A stretch of DNA of 64,000 nucleotides from NCBI RefSeq assembly GCF_000737195.2, contig NZ_JALM01000020.1:1-64000 (forward strand), given 5' to 3'. Shown one piece after another: positions 8,337 through 16,771 of the stretch. The translations under genes and the position numbers were made by a program. The stretch comes from Sciscionella sediminilitoris. Lineage in GTDB: Bacteria; Actinomycetota; Actinomycetes; Mycobacteriales; Pseudonocardiaceae. The number at the start of each line of letters is the position of its first letter. Position 1 is the first letter of the stretch. Under the pieces are notes generated by a model. The model was not told the origin of the DNA and did no database searches. It saw only the letters and a program-made list of their open reading frames with translations.

Positions 8337-9806
8337 GTGCGCATCTGGCTGCCCTTGATCGCGACCTGCCTCGGCACCTTTCTGCTGCTGGTCTATTCCA
8401 CCATCGTCACGGTCGCCATGCCGGACATCGGTACCGCGCTCGGTGCGGATTTCGGTTCCCTGCAATGGGTTGTGGATGTGTACACGCTCGCGCTCGCCGG
8501 TCTGCTGCTCGGCATGGGCTCGCTCGGGGATGTGCTCGGCCGCAACCGGCTCTATCTCGCCGGGCTCGGCCTGTTCGCGCTCGCCTCGCTCGGCTGCGGG
8601 CTCGCCGGGAACGTGACGGTGCTGATCCTCGCCCGCGCGGTGCAGGGAATCGCGGGGGCGGCCATGTTCGCCACCCTGGTACCACTGATCGGGAGCGTGT
8701 ATTCGGGGCACCGCAAGGGAATCGCCTTCGCGGTGTGGGGCGCGGTCGCCGGCGCCGCCGCGGGGCTCGGCAATATCGCGGGCGGGGTGCTCACCCAGTT
8801 CCTCTCCTGGCCGTGGATGTTCTACGGCGGGGCCCCGCTCGCGTTGCTCACCCTCGCCCTCTCCGCCGCGGTCCTGCCCGCCGAACAGCGCGGCCGTTCC
8901 GCGGTCGACTATCCGGGAATCCTCACCTTCTCCCTCGCCGCGACCGGGTTCACCTTCGGCATCATCAGCGGCGGGGAACAGGGCTGGGGTTCGATGCGTG
9001 CCCTCTGCGGGTTCGCCGCTGGAATCCTCGCCCTGCTCGCTTTCCGGTACACCCAGCGGCGCAGCGCGCATCCGATGTTCGATCTCGGCCTGTTGCGCAA
9101 ACCCGGCTTCAACGGCACCCTGCTCGCCGCGTTCGGCTACTACCTCGCCGGGTTCGGCGGGCTCCCGGTGCTGTCCCTGTGGCTGGAGGGCAGCGCCCGG
9201 CTCGATGCGCTGTCCACCGCCCTGGTGCTCACGGTGCAACCGCTCGTCTTCTTCGCCACCTCCGGGCTGCTCGGCAGCAGACTGCACCAGCTCGCCCCGC
9301 GCCTGAGCCTCGGCGGCGGCACGGTCCTCGTCGGGATCGGCGCGCTCGCCTGGATGTTCGCCAGGGACGGCTCCTGGCCGAGCCTGCTCGCCGGACTGAT
9401 CCTGACCGGCGCGGGCGCGGGCCTGGTCTCTCCGGTCCTGCCCGCCATCGCCATGGCCGCCGCGCCCGCCTCGCGCAGCGGGGTCGCCTCCGCCGCGGCC
9501 AACTGCGCCCGGCAGATCGGGCTCACCCTCGGCATCGCCGTACTCACCTCGGTGTTCCACCAGTACGGCGCGGAACGGACCACGGGACTGCACGCGGCGG
9601 CCCTGCTCGCCGGGCTCATCGGCCTCGGCGCCGGGGCGCTCGCCTGCCGGTTGCTGCGCCCGCGCGCTACGGGCCCGTCTTCCGGTCCACGATCGCCTGC
9701 AGGTGGTCCTCCCACCACGCGCAGCGCATCGGGAACTCCGCCGAACACGTCAGGTGGTGCTCGATGGTCGCTTTCGCCTCGGTGGCGCGCGCGATCTGCT
9801 CGGTGA
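8337..9806 (+). CDS. MFS exporter (DHA2/EmrB-like), MerR-regulated
   Basis: A drug:proton antiporter of the major facilitator superfamily, 489 residues as read. The first helix IWLPLIATCLGTFLLLVYSTIV leads into ALGADFGSLQWVVDVYTLALAG, the DHA2-type helix 1-2 pattern. Motif A is LGDVLGRNRLY and motif C-like AAAGLGNIAGG follows. GTG at 8337 is chosen because AAGGA lies about 10 bases upstream; an earlier in-frame start would fall inside the promoter. The last 45 or so residues are proline/serine/arginine-rich, look non-membrane and are antisense to the MerR gene, a 140-base convergent overlap. Probably exports a toxic compound sensed by MerR. Confidence 0.85.
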   Translation: MRIWLPLIATCLGTFLLLVYSTIVTVAMPDIGTALGADFGSLQWVVDVYTLALAGLLLGMGSLGDVLGRNRLYLAGLGLFALASLGCGLAGNVTVLILARAVQGIAGAAMFATLVPLIGSVYSGHRKGIAFAVWGAVAGAAAGLGNIAGGVLTQFLSWPWMFYGGAPLALLTLALSAAVLPAEQRGRSAVDYPGILTFSLAATGFTFGIISGGEQGWGSMRALCGFAAGILALLAFRYTQRRSAHPMFDLGLLRKPGFNGTLLAAFGYYLAGFGGLPVLSLWLEGSARLDALSTALVLTVQPLVFFATSGLLGSRLHQLAPRLSLGGGTVLVGIGALAWMFARDGSWPSLLAGLILTGAGAGLVSPVLPAIAMAAAPASRSGVASAAANCARQIGLTLGIAVLTSVFHQYGAERTTGLHAAALLAGLIGLGAGALACRLLRPRATGPSSGPRSPAGGPPTTRSASGTPPNTSGGARWSLSPRWRARSAR

Positions 9807-10071
9807 GCCGGTCCCGATGCTCGGTGAGCACCTCGTGGAACCGTTCGCTGCTGTCCTCGCTGTCCAGGATCTCCTTGATCTGGCGCAGGGTGAGCCCGCT
9901 GTCCGCGTACACCTGGATGAGCGCCAGCCTGCGCAGCAGCGTGTCGTCGTAGTAGCGCCTGCCACCCCTGCGCACCGGTGCGGAAAGCAGCCCGAGTTCC
10001 TCGTAGTAGCGCAAAGTCGAGCCACGGACCCCGAACTGTTCGGCGACCTTTCCGATCGGAAGCAGGCGCAT
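9667..10071 (-). CDS. MerR family transcriptional regulator
   Basis: A 134-residue MerR protein. The N-terminal winged helix is LPIGKVAEQFGVRGSTLRYYEELGLL with the conserved R-Y-Y-E-x-x-G-L signature (STLRYYEELGLL), then RRYYDDTLLRRLALI and SGLTLRQIKEILD. A coiled-coil dimerisation helix follows, with a short effector tail containing C-S-A-E and R-C-A-W that could host a ligand or metal. It converges with the MFS exporter and is the obvious activator of the 19-bp-spacer promoter at 8229-8259. Confidence 0.88.
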   Translation of the reverse strand: MRLLPIGKVAEQFGVRGSTLRYYEELGLLSAPVRRGGRRYYDDTLLRRLALIQVYADSGLTLRQIKEILDSEDSSERFHEVLTEHRDRLTEQIARATEAKATIEHHLTCSAEFPMRCAWWEDHLQAIVDRKTGP

Positions 10072-10124
10072 GCCACAAGCCTAGGAGTAATGGGCCGGAT
10101 GCGCGCGGCCGAGTGCAGAATTTT

Positions 10125-10160
10125 CTCTGCAGCCGTTCCTCTGCAGACCTTTCTCTGCAG
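10125..10160. repeat. Three CTCTGCAG repeats at exact 14-bp period
   Basis: CTCTGCAG occurs at 10125-10132, 10139-10146 and 10153-10160, each unit starting exactly 14 bp after the last, with a partial GTGCAGA just before. The core CTGCAG is self-complementary and the last copy extends to a 10-bp palindrome. It lies between the MerR start (10071) and the tdh start (10283), about 120 bp ahead of tdh, and looks like a multi-site operator for the threonine-degradation operon, perhaps for the LysR protein encoded at its end. Confidence 0.6.
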
Positions 10161-10282
10161 AGAGGGCTCGGCAACCACGCTCCGCTGTACAGCCCCGCTT
10201 ACCAGGCTATACAGAACATCGTGATGGACGCGCGGTGCGCACCCGGACAGACTCGGCAGCAACACGAGGGAACGGAGTCGCG

Positions 10283-11311
10283 GTGCGCGCACTGCTGAAA
10301 GCGGAGGCCGGGCCTGGCCTGGAGCTGACCGAGGTACCGGATCCGGAACCAGGGCCCGGTGAGGTGCTGGTCCGGGTCATGCGGACCGGGATCTGCGGCA
10401 CGGATCTGCACATCGACGCCTGGGACGACTGGGCGGCGCGGACGGTGCAGGCTCCCCTGGTGCTCGGCCACGAGTTCTGCGGGACGGTCGAGGCGATCGG
10501 CGCCGGGGTCACCAAGACCGCGGTCGGCGACTTCGTCAGCGGCGAAGGGCACCTGGTCTGCGGGACCTGCCGCAACTGCCTCGCCGGACGCAGGCATCTG
10601 TGCGCGAACACGATCGGCCTCGGGGTGCAGCGCCAGGGGGCCTTCGCCGAACTCACCGTGCTTCCCGAGCAGAACATCTGGGTGCACCGCCAGCAGGTCG
10701 ATCCGGACGTCGCCGCGATCTTCGACCCGTTCGGCAATGCGGTGCACACCGCGCTGAGTTTCCCGGTCGTCGGCGAGGACGTGCTGATCACCGGGGCCGG
10801 ACCGATCGGGCTGATGGCGGCGGCCGTCGCGCGGCACGCGGGCGCGCGCAATGTGGTGATCACCGATATCAGCGAGCACCGGCTCGAACTCGCGCACAAG
10901 GTCGGCGTGGACCTCGCGGTGAACGTGGCCGAGACGACCGTGGCCGAGGCGCAGCGCGAGCTCGGCATGCGCGAGGGCTTCGACGTGGCCATGGAGATCT
11001 CCGGGCAGCCCTCCGCGGTGCGCGAGATCATCGTGAACTGCTCGCACGGCGGGCGGGTGGCGATGCTGGGCCTTCCCGCGGCCGAGTTCGCGATCGACTG
11101 GAGCGCGGTGGTGCTCAAAATGCTGACCATCAAAGGAATCTACGGCCGCGAGATGTTCGAGACCTGGTACTCCATGTCGGTGCTGCTGCAGTCCGGGCTC
11201 GATCTCTCACCGGTGATCACGCACCGCTTCGACCACACCGAATACGCCGAGGCGTTCGAGACCGCGCGCGGCGGGCACTGTGGCAAGGTCATCCTCGACT
11301 GGACACGCTAG
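10283..11311 (+). CDS. tdh: L-threonine 3-dehydrogenase
   Basis: A 342-residue zinc alcohol dehydrogenase-family enzyme oxidising L-threonine to 2-amino-3-ketobutyrate with NAD+. Visible are the catalytic zinc Cys in [10 protein letters not shown], the [12 protein letters not shown] histidine-glutamate motif, the four-cysteine structural zinc loop C-x2-C-x2-C-x7-C (around [15 protein letters not shown]) and the Rossmann [21 protein letters not shown]-type substrate contacts are consistent with Tdh. GTG at 10283 follows GGAG with good spacing. The neighbour 13 bp downstream is kbl, the next enzyme in the pathway, which makes the assignment strong. Confidence 0.95.
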   Translation: MRALLKAEAGPGLELTEVPDPEPGPGEVLVRVMRTGICGTDLHIDAWDDWAARTVQAPLVLGHEFCGTVEAIGAGVTKTAVGDFVSGEGHLVCGTCRNCLAGRRHLCANTIGLGVQRQGAFAELTVLPEQNIWVHRQQVDPDVAAIFDPFGNAVHTALSFPVVGEDVLITGAGPIGLMAAAVARHAGARNVVITDISEHRLELAHKVGVDLAVNVAETTVAEAQRELGMREGFDVAMEISGQPSAVREIIVNCSHGGRVAMLGLPAAEFAIDWSAVVLKMLTIKGIYGREMFETWYSMSVLLQSGLDLSPVITHRFDHTEYAEAFETARGGHCGKVILDWTR

Positions 11312-11324
11312 GAGGAGCATTTCC

Positions 11325-12500
11325 ATGTACGCGAACGCCGATGTGGTGCGCGCCGAACTCGCCGAGATCCGCGAAGGCGGGCTGTACAAAGACGAGCGGG
11401 TGCTCGATTCCCCGCAGCGCGCGCTGATCGGGGTCGGCAAGGCCGAGGTGCTGAACTTCTGCGCGAACAACTACCTCGGCCTCGCCGATCATCCCGCGCT
11501 GATCGAGGCCGCGAAATCCGCGCTCGACGAGTGGGGTTTCGGCATGGCCTCGGTGCGGTTCATCTGCGGAACCCAGGCCCCGCACAAGGAATTGGAGCGG
11601 CGTCTTTCGGCGTGGCTCGGCACCGAGGACACGATCCTGTACAGCTCCTGCTTCGACGCGAACGGCGGGCTGTTCGAGACCCTGCTCTCCGAACAGGACG
11701 TGGTGATCTCCGATGAGCTCAACCACGCGAGCATCATCGACGGTGTGCGGCTGTGCAAGGCGCGCCGCGCCCGCTACCGCAACCGGGACATGGCCGACCT
11801 GGAGCGCCTGCTCACCGAGCACGCCGATGCGCGGACCCGCCTGATCGTGACCGACGGCGTGTTCTCCATGGACGGTTATCTCGCCCCGCTGGACGAGATC
11901 TGCGCACTGGCCGAGAAACACGGCGCGCTGGTGATGGTCGACGATTCGCACGCGGTCGGGTTCACCGGGGAGACCGGGGCGGGCACCCCGGAGCTGTTCG
12001 GCGTGACCGAGAAGGTCGACATCCTCAGCGGCACCCTCGGCAAGGCCCTCGGCGGGGCCAGCGGTGGCTACATCTCCGCACACGCCGAGATCGTGGAGCT
12101 GCTGCGCCAGCGTTCCCGGCCGTACCTGTTCTCGAACTCGCTCGCCCCCTCGATCACCGCGGCCGCGCTCGCCGCGCTCGACCTGATCTCCTCTTCCGAA
12201 GACCTACGGAAACGCTTGCGGGACAACAGCTCCCACTTCCGTTCCCGGATGGCCGAAGAGGGCTTCGACCTGCTGCCCGGTGAACACCCGATCATCCCGG
12301 TGATGATCGGGGACGCCGCCGAGGCCGCGCGGATGGCCGATCTGCTGCTCGCCGAGGGCGTGTACGTGATCGGGTTCTCCTATCCGGTCGTGCCGAAGGG
12401 CAAGGCGCGCATCCGTACCCAGATGTCGGCCGCGCACACCGAGGCGGACATCGAGCGCGCGGTCGCCGCCTTCGTCGCGGCGCGCAACAAGATGACATAA
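11325..12500 (+). CDS. kbl: Glycine C-acetyltransferase (2-amino-3-ketobutyrate CoA ligase)
   Basis: A 391-residue PLP-dependent alpha-oxoamine synthase converting 2-amino-3-ketobutyrate and CoA to glycine and acetyl-CoA. Motifs: [43 protein letters not shown] with the ring-stacking histidine, [11 protein letters not shown] with the PLP aspartate, and [14 protein letters not shown] with the catalytic lysine. AGGAGGAG precedes the ATG at 11325, and the gap to tdh is 13 bp. Together tdh and kbl form the standard two-step threonine catabolic route. Confidence 0.96.
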   Translation: MYANADVVRAELAEIREGGLYKDERVLDSPQRALIGVGKAEVLNFCANNYLGLADHPALIEAAKSALDEWGFGMASVRFICGTQAPHKELERRLSAWLGTEDTILYSSCFDANGGLFETLLSEQDVVISDELNHASIIDGVRLCKARRARYRNRDMADLERLLTEHADARTRLIVTDGVFSMDGYLAPLDEICALAEKHGALVMVDDSHAVGFTGETGAGTPELFGVTEKVDILSGTLGKALGGASGGYISAHAEIVELLRQRSRPYLFSNSLAPSITAAALAALDLISSSEDLRKRLRDNSSHFRSRMAEEGFDLLPGEHPIIPVMIGDAAEAARMADLLLAEGVYVIGFSYPVVPKGKARIRTQMSAAHTEADIERAVAAFVAARNKMT

Positions 12501-12509
12501 CATCCCGGG

Positions 12510-13394
12510 GTGATCGACCCCCGACGGCTCCAGGTGCTGCGCGCCCTCGCCGACCACGGCACGGTGCGCGCGGCCGCCGAGGCGCTGCATCTGACCCCGT
12601 CCGCGGTGTCCCAGCAGCTCGGCGCGCTGGAACACGAGGCGGGGCAGGCGCTGCTGTCCAGGCACGGGCGGCGGGTGCAGCTGACCGCGGCCGGGGAACT
12701 GCTCGCCGAACACGCCAAGGCGGTGCTGGCCGAACTGGAACGCGCCGAGGCGACGCTCGCCGCCTGCGCCGAGGGCACCATCGGCACCGTGCACCTCGCC
12801 TCGTTCGCCTCCGCGATCACCCAGGTCGTGGCCAACGCCATCGGCACACTGCGCCAGCACTCCCCCGGGGTGCGGATCGTGGTGCACGATGCCGAGGCGC
12901 ACACCAGCCTGCTGCAACTGCTCTCCGGGGAGATCGATATCGCGATCTCCATGGAATACCGGGCCACCGCGCAGATCGACAGCGCCCGGCTGACCAGATT
13001 CCCGCTCTACGCCGAACCGTTCGACGCCGTGCTCCCGCCGGGGCACCCGCTCGCGGCCGGAGAGCGGATCGCCGTCGAGGCGCTGCGCGAGGAGGAATGG
13101 ATCGCCCCGCTACCGGACAACCCGTGCCGCGCTGTCGCCCAGACCTGTTGCGAGCACGCGGGTTTCCTCCCGCGGATCACCCACTCCTGCGACGATTTCC
13201 ACGCGGTCACCGCGCTCGTCGCCGCGGGAGCCGGGGTCGCGCTCGTGCCCCGCACCGCGATCGGCACCGATTACCCGGTCGCGGTGCTCCCGGTCTCCCC
13301 CAATCCGCCGGAGCGCCGGGTGTTCGCCGCCGTGGAGCGTGGCCGCGAAGGGCATCCGCTGATCCGCACCGTGCTCGACGCACTGCGCGCCTGA
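12510..13394 (+). CDS. LysR family regulator of the tdh-kbl operon
   Basis: A 294-residue LysR-type protein. The helix-turn-helix covers residues 3-60 (RRLQVLRALADHGTVRAAAE, ALHLTPSAVSQQLGALE) and is followed by an effector domain with the usual GAGVALVPR near the end. The GTG start lies 9 bp after the kbl stop, so it is co-transcribed. LysR genes trailing tdh-kbl are known in actinomycetes. Likely ligands are threonine or its products; likely binding site the CTCTGCAG triplet ahead of tdh. Both are inferences. Confidence 0.86.
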   Translation: MIDPRRLQVLRALADHGTVRAAAEALHLTPSAVSQQLGALEHEAGQALLSRHGRRVQLTAAGELLAEHAKAVLAELERAEATLAACAEGTIGTVHLASFASAITQVVANAIGTLRQHSPGVRIVVHDAEAHTSLLQLLSGEIDIAISMEYRATAQIDSARLTRFPLYAEPFDAVLPPGHPLAAGERIAVEALREEEWIAPLPDNPCRAVAQTCCEHAGFLPRITHSCDDFHAVTALVAAGAGVALVPRTAIGTDYPVAVLPVSPNPPERRVFAAVERGREGHPLIRTVLDALRA

Positions 13395-13425
13395 CCCGAT
13401 CCCGCACCTCGAAGCGAAAGGCTGA

Positions 13426-13481
13426 ATGGCACGCGGCCGACGTCATAGCGCAGCAGGCCACGGCATTGTCAGACGCGCCCT
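13426..13481 (+). repeat. Dispersed 56-bp repeat, copy A
   Basis: This stretch and the minus-strand segment 37369-37314 align without gaps and agree at 45 of 56 positions, counted by hand. In one frame both read W-H-A-A-D-V-x-A-x-Q-A-T-x-L-x-x-A-P followed by a stop (TAG here, TGA there), and about half of the differences fall in third codon positions or are chemically mild. Copy A lies between the LysR stop and the convergent sugar-porter stop and has no start of its own, so it may be the relic of a small gene or a short interspersed repeat. Confidence 0.55.
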
Positions 13482-14910
13482 AGCCTGCACGCTGGTAGGT
13501 CTCGCCGGTCATGGACTCGAGCTCGCGCTGCTTGGTCTCCGGAACCTTGCGCAGCACGAAGAAGAACGAGAGCAGGGCGAAGAAGGCGAACGCGCCGTAG
13601 AGCCAGGAAAGGCCGACCTCGCTGGTCATCGGCTCGAAGGCGAAGGTGACGATGAAGTTGAAGATCCAGTTCGCCGCGGTCCCGATCGCCAGGGCCATGG
13701 CACGCATCCGGTTCGGGAACATCTCGGCGAGCATGATCCACAGGATCGGGCCCCAGGAGAGCGCGAAGAACACCACGAAGGCGTTGGCCCCGATGAGCGC
13801 GAGCGGTCCGGCGGCACCGGGCAGCGAGACATCGGAGCCGCTGCCCATCTGCTGGGAGAAGGCGATCGCGGTGAGCAGCAGCGAGGCGAACATACCGAGC
13901 GAACCGATGGTGAGCAGTTTCCGCCGCCCGATCCGGTCCACGAAGAGCATGGAGACCACGGTCATCACCACGTTCACGCCCGCGGTGATCACCGAGGTGG
14001 TGAACGAGTCGGATTCGCTGAACCCGACCGATTTCCACAGCGTGGTGGAGTAGTAGAAGATCGCGTTGATACCGACGAGCTGCTGGAACGCGGCCATGAT
14101 GATGCCGACCCAGACCAGCGGGTGCAGGCCGAACCGGGGGCCGCGAATGTCGCGGAAGGTGCTGCGGTGTTCGTTGCGCAGCGTTTCGGCGATCTCCTCG
14201 GCCTTCGCGTCCGGATCGGCTTCCCCGGTGACCCTGCCGAGCACCGTGGCGGCTTCACCGAGCTTGCCCTTGAGCACGAGGAACCGGGGTGATTCCGGGA
14301 TCAGGTAGGCGAGCACCCCGTACACGAGGGCGGGAACCACGCCGACGAGGAACATCCAGCGCCAGGCGGGCATGCCGAGCCACAGTTCCCGGGAGGCACC
14401 ACCCGCCGCGCCCGCGAGCCCCTTGTTGGAGCTGAGCACCACGAGCTGGCCGATGGTGATCGCCAGCTGCTGCAGCGAACCGAGCGCCCCGCGACCGGCC
14501 GCGGGTGCCACCTCGGAGATGTAGGCGGGCGCGATCACCGAGGCGATCCCGATACCGAGTCCGCCGATAACCCGCCACACCAGCAGATCGGGCACCGAGA
14601 ACGCGAGCGCCGAACCGACCGAGCTGATCACGAACATGGCGGCGCCGAGCACCATCACCCGCCGCCTGCCCCAGCTGTCCGCGAGCCGCCCCGCGTACCA
14701 AGCGCCGACCGCGCAGCCGAGCAGGGCGATCGAGACCACGAATCCGGAGAGGAACGAGCCGAGCTGGAAGTGCGCACCGAGCGCATCGACAGCCCCGTTG
14801 ATCACCGAGGAATCGAAACCGAAGAGAAAACCACCGACCGCGGCGGCTATCGAGATACCGATGGCCTTTCCGCGACGTCCGGTTCCTCCTTTTTGGACCG
14901 TCTCAACCAT
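13480..14910 (-). CDS. MFS sugar porter family transporter
   Basis: A 476-residue proton-coupled sugar transporter of the MFS sugar porter family (XylE/AraE/GLUT type). It has all family signatures: GGFLFGFDSSVINGAVDAL in helix 1, ADSWGRRRVMVLGA between helices 2 and 3, PESPRFLVLKGK before the central loop, QQLVGINAIFYYST in helix 7 (the sugar-binding QQ-x2-G-x-N-x3-YY), DRIGRRKLL, and PETKQREL at the C-terminus. Twelve helices are expected. ATG at 14910 is preferred because AGGGG lies about 10 bases before it; the frame remains open to 14946. No sugar catabolic gene is nearby, so the substrate is open. Confidence 0.9.
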   Translation of the reverse strand: MVETVQKGGTGRRGKAIGISIAAAVGGFLFGFDSSVINGAVDALGAHFQLGSFLSGFVVSIALLGCAVGAWYAGRLADSWGRRRVMVLGAAMFVISSVGSALAFSVPDLLVWRVIGGLGIGIASVIAPAYISEVAPAAGRGALGSLQQLAITIGQLVVLSSNKGLAGAAGGASRELWLGMPAWRWMFLVGVVPALVYGVLAYLIPESPRFLVLKGKLGEAATVLGRVTGEADPDAKAEEIAETLRNEHRSTFRDIRGPRFGLHPLVWVGIIMAAFQQLVGINAIFYYSTTLWKSVGFSESDSFTTSVITAGVNVVMTVVSMLFVDRIGRRKLLTIGSLGMFASLLLTAIAFSQQMGSGSDVSLPGAAGPLALIGANAFVVFFALSWGPILWIMLAEMFPNRMRAMALAIGTAANWIFNFIVTFAFEPMTSEVGLSWLYGAFAFFALLSFFFVLRKVPETKQRELESMTGETYQRAG

Positions 14911-14970
14911 CGACGTATCCACCCCTTCGCGTCGTCGTGCCCCCACAGGTCTACACCAAGCTCCGATCCG

Positions 14971-15882
14971 TCAGCGCAGCGCCCCGGCCCGCACCTCACC
15001 AGCGACGCAGCCGAGGACCAGCGCGGCACCGGCGAGCACGAGGGGATGGAAGGGCTCGCCGAGCACCAGCACCCCGGCCGCGTAACCCACCAGCGGAACC
15101 ACATAGGCGTAGGTGCTGACCAGCGATACCGGAGCGGTCCGCAGCAGCCGGTTGTACAGCGCGAACCCGGCGAGCGAGTCCACGAGCACCAGGTAGAGCG
15201 GGGCGAGCAGGTCCCCGGCGCCCACTCCGGGCAGGGCGGCCGGTTCCCCGCAAACACAGCCGAGCACCAGCAGCGCGATCCCGCCGGTGAGCAGTTGCAG
15301 GACGGTGGCCGCGAGCGGACCCACGGACGTGCTCGCGGCGAGCACCGTGCCGCCCGCCCAGGCCACCGCGGCCGCCAGCACGAGCAGGGTCCAGGCGGAC
15401 ACTCCGGAACCGGTGCCCTGGCTCGTGTACAGCACGACACCGACCCCGGCGAAACCGAGCAGCAAGCGGGCCAGGCCCGCGCGCCCCGTCCGGTGCCCGC
15501 GGAGCAGGCCGAACACCGCCACCCACAGCGGGATCGCCGCGACGAGCAGGGCCGCGCTGCTGGCCGGAACCTCCTGCTCGGCGACCGCCACCGCGCCCTG
15601 CGCGCCGAGCAGCAGCAGTCCGGTCACCGCACACCTGCCGAGTGCCCGGGCCCCGATTCCGCGCAGCGCGCCCGGTCGCGCGGCGAGCAGCACCAGCGCC
15701 GCGGTCGAGAACACCGCGCCCATGCCGAGCAGCACGGGAACCGTGCCCGCCAGTACCCGCATCGCAGGCAGCGAGGTACCCCAGCACAACCACAGTCCGG
15801 CGAGACCGGCGAACACACGCACACCGGGCAGCCTCGCCGGGCAGCGCGCCGGTGTCCAAGGAATCCTCGTCATACCCGGCAT
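14971..15882 (-). CDS. EamA/DMT family transporter
   Basis: A 303-residue ten-helix drug/metabolite transporter with two EamA repeats. The first repeat is GLAGLWLCWGTSLPAMRVLA and the second LLVLAAAVAWAGGTVLA. Members export amino acids, cofactors or metabolites. ATG codons at 15882 and 15873 are both possible, with no clear ribosome site. It is divergent from a LysR gene that begins only about 20 bp away, the classical exporter/LysR arrangement. Confidence 0.85.
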   Translation of the reverse strand: MPGMTRIPWTPARCPARLPGVRVFAGLAGLWLCWGTSLPAMRVLAGTVPVLLGMGAVFSTAALVLLAARPGALRGIGARALGRCAVTGLLLLGAQGAVAVAEQEVPASSAALLVAAIPLWVAVFGLLRGHRTGRAGLARLLLGFAGVGVVLYTSQGTGSGVSAWTLLVLAAAVAWAGGTVLAASTSVGPLAATVLQLLTGGIALLVLGCVCGEPAALPGVGAGDLLAPLYLVLVDSLAGFALYNRLLRTAPVSLVSTYAYVVPLVGYAAGVLVLGEPFHPLVLAGAALVLGCVAGEVRAGALR

Positions 15883-15901
15883 GCGCTGCGATCATGACCG
15901 A

Positions 15902-16753
15902 GTGGACGTCACCATCGCGCACATCCGGGCGCTGCTCGCGGTGGCCGAGCACGGCAGCTTCACCCGGGCCGCCGAGGCACTGCATCTGAGCCAGTCCGGG
16001 GTGAGCAGGACCATCGCCGCGTTCGAACGCCGGCTCGGTGCCCCGCTGCTGCACCGCGGGGCCGAGGGGGCCGAGCTCACCGCGCTCGGGCACACCGTCG
16101 CCGGGCACGGCGAGACGGTCCTGCGCGGGCTGCGCGCCATCCAGGAACTCCGCCCGGATGCGGCGGAACCGCCGTTGCGGGCCGGTGCCGTCGCGAGTGC
16201 GCACCCCCGGCTGCTGCCCGCCGCGCTCGCCGAACTGCACAGGCGCGCGCCGCACCGGGAGATCCTCACGGTGCGCGGGGAGGACGACGAACTCGCCGAG
16301 TGGCTGGCCGCCGACACCATCGACCTCGCGGTCAGCACCGTCCCGATCGGACCACAGCCACGGGTCATCACCGACCGGTTTCTCGCCGCCGTCCCGGAGC
16401 GCCATCCGCTGGCCGCGTGTTCCGGGATTCCCGCCGAACGGCTGGAGTCCGCAGGGATCGCCGATCCCGGTGGCACCTGTGGCCCGCTGCTCGCCGCCTG
16501 GTTCGCCGAGGGTGGCGCGCGCTGGCATCCCGAACACACCGTGCGCGACATCCCGACCGTGCTGACCATGGTCGCCGCGGGCATCACGGCCGCGATCGTC
16601 CCCGCCCTCGCGGTGCCCGCACGGCCGCCGGACGGGATCGCGCTGCGCCCGCTTCTCCCGCCGCTGCACCGAAAGCTCTACATCCAGTGCCGTCCGCGGG
16701 CGGCCGAACTCGCCGGACTGCTCGCCGAGACCGCGGATTCCCCGGATCACTGA
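15902..16753 (+). CDS. LysR family regulator, divergent from EamA exporter
   Basis: A 283-residue LysR-type regulator: VDVTIAHIRALLAVAEHGSF then TRAAEALHLSQSGVSRTIAA and FERRLGAPLLHR form the helix-turn-helix and wing. The effector domain ends AAGITAAIVPALAVP. The open frame extends 600 bases upstream antisense to the exporter, but the LysR fold begins at GTG 15902 (ATG 15881 is a seven-residue alternative). It likely controls the divergent EamA gene, since their starts are almost back to back. Confidence 0.85.
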   Translation: MDVTIAHIRALLAVAEHGSFTRAAEALHLSQSGVSRTIAAFERRLGAPLLHRGAEGAELTALGHTVAGHGETVLRGLRAIQELRPDAAEPPLRAGAVASAHPRLLPAALAELHRRAPHREILTVRGEDDELAEWLAADTIDLAVSTVPIGPQPRVITDRFLAAVPERHPLAACSGIPAERLESAGIADPGGTCGPLLAAWFAEGGARWHPEHTVRDIPTVLTMVAAGITAAIVPALAVPARPPDGIALRPLLPPLHRKLYIQCRPRAAELAGLLAETADSPDH

Positions 16754-16771
16754 AGAGATCACCGAGGGGGA

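Noticed and set aside
15287-15901. Open frame continuing 600 bases upstream of the LysR gene at 15902
   Set aside because: It is antisense to the EamA transporter and has arginine/proline/serine-rich composition typical of frame shadows; the LysR fold starts at 15902.
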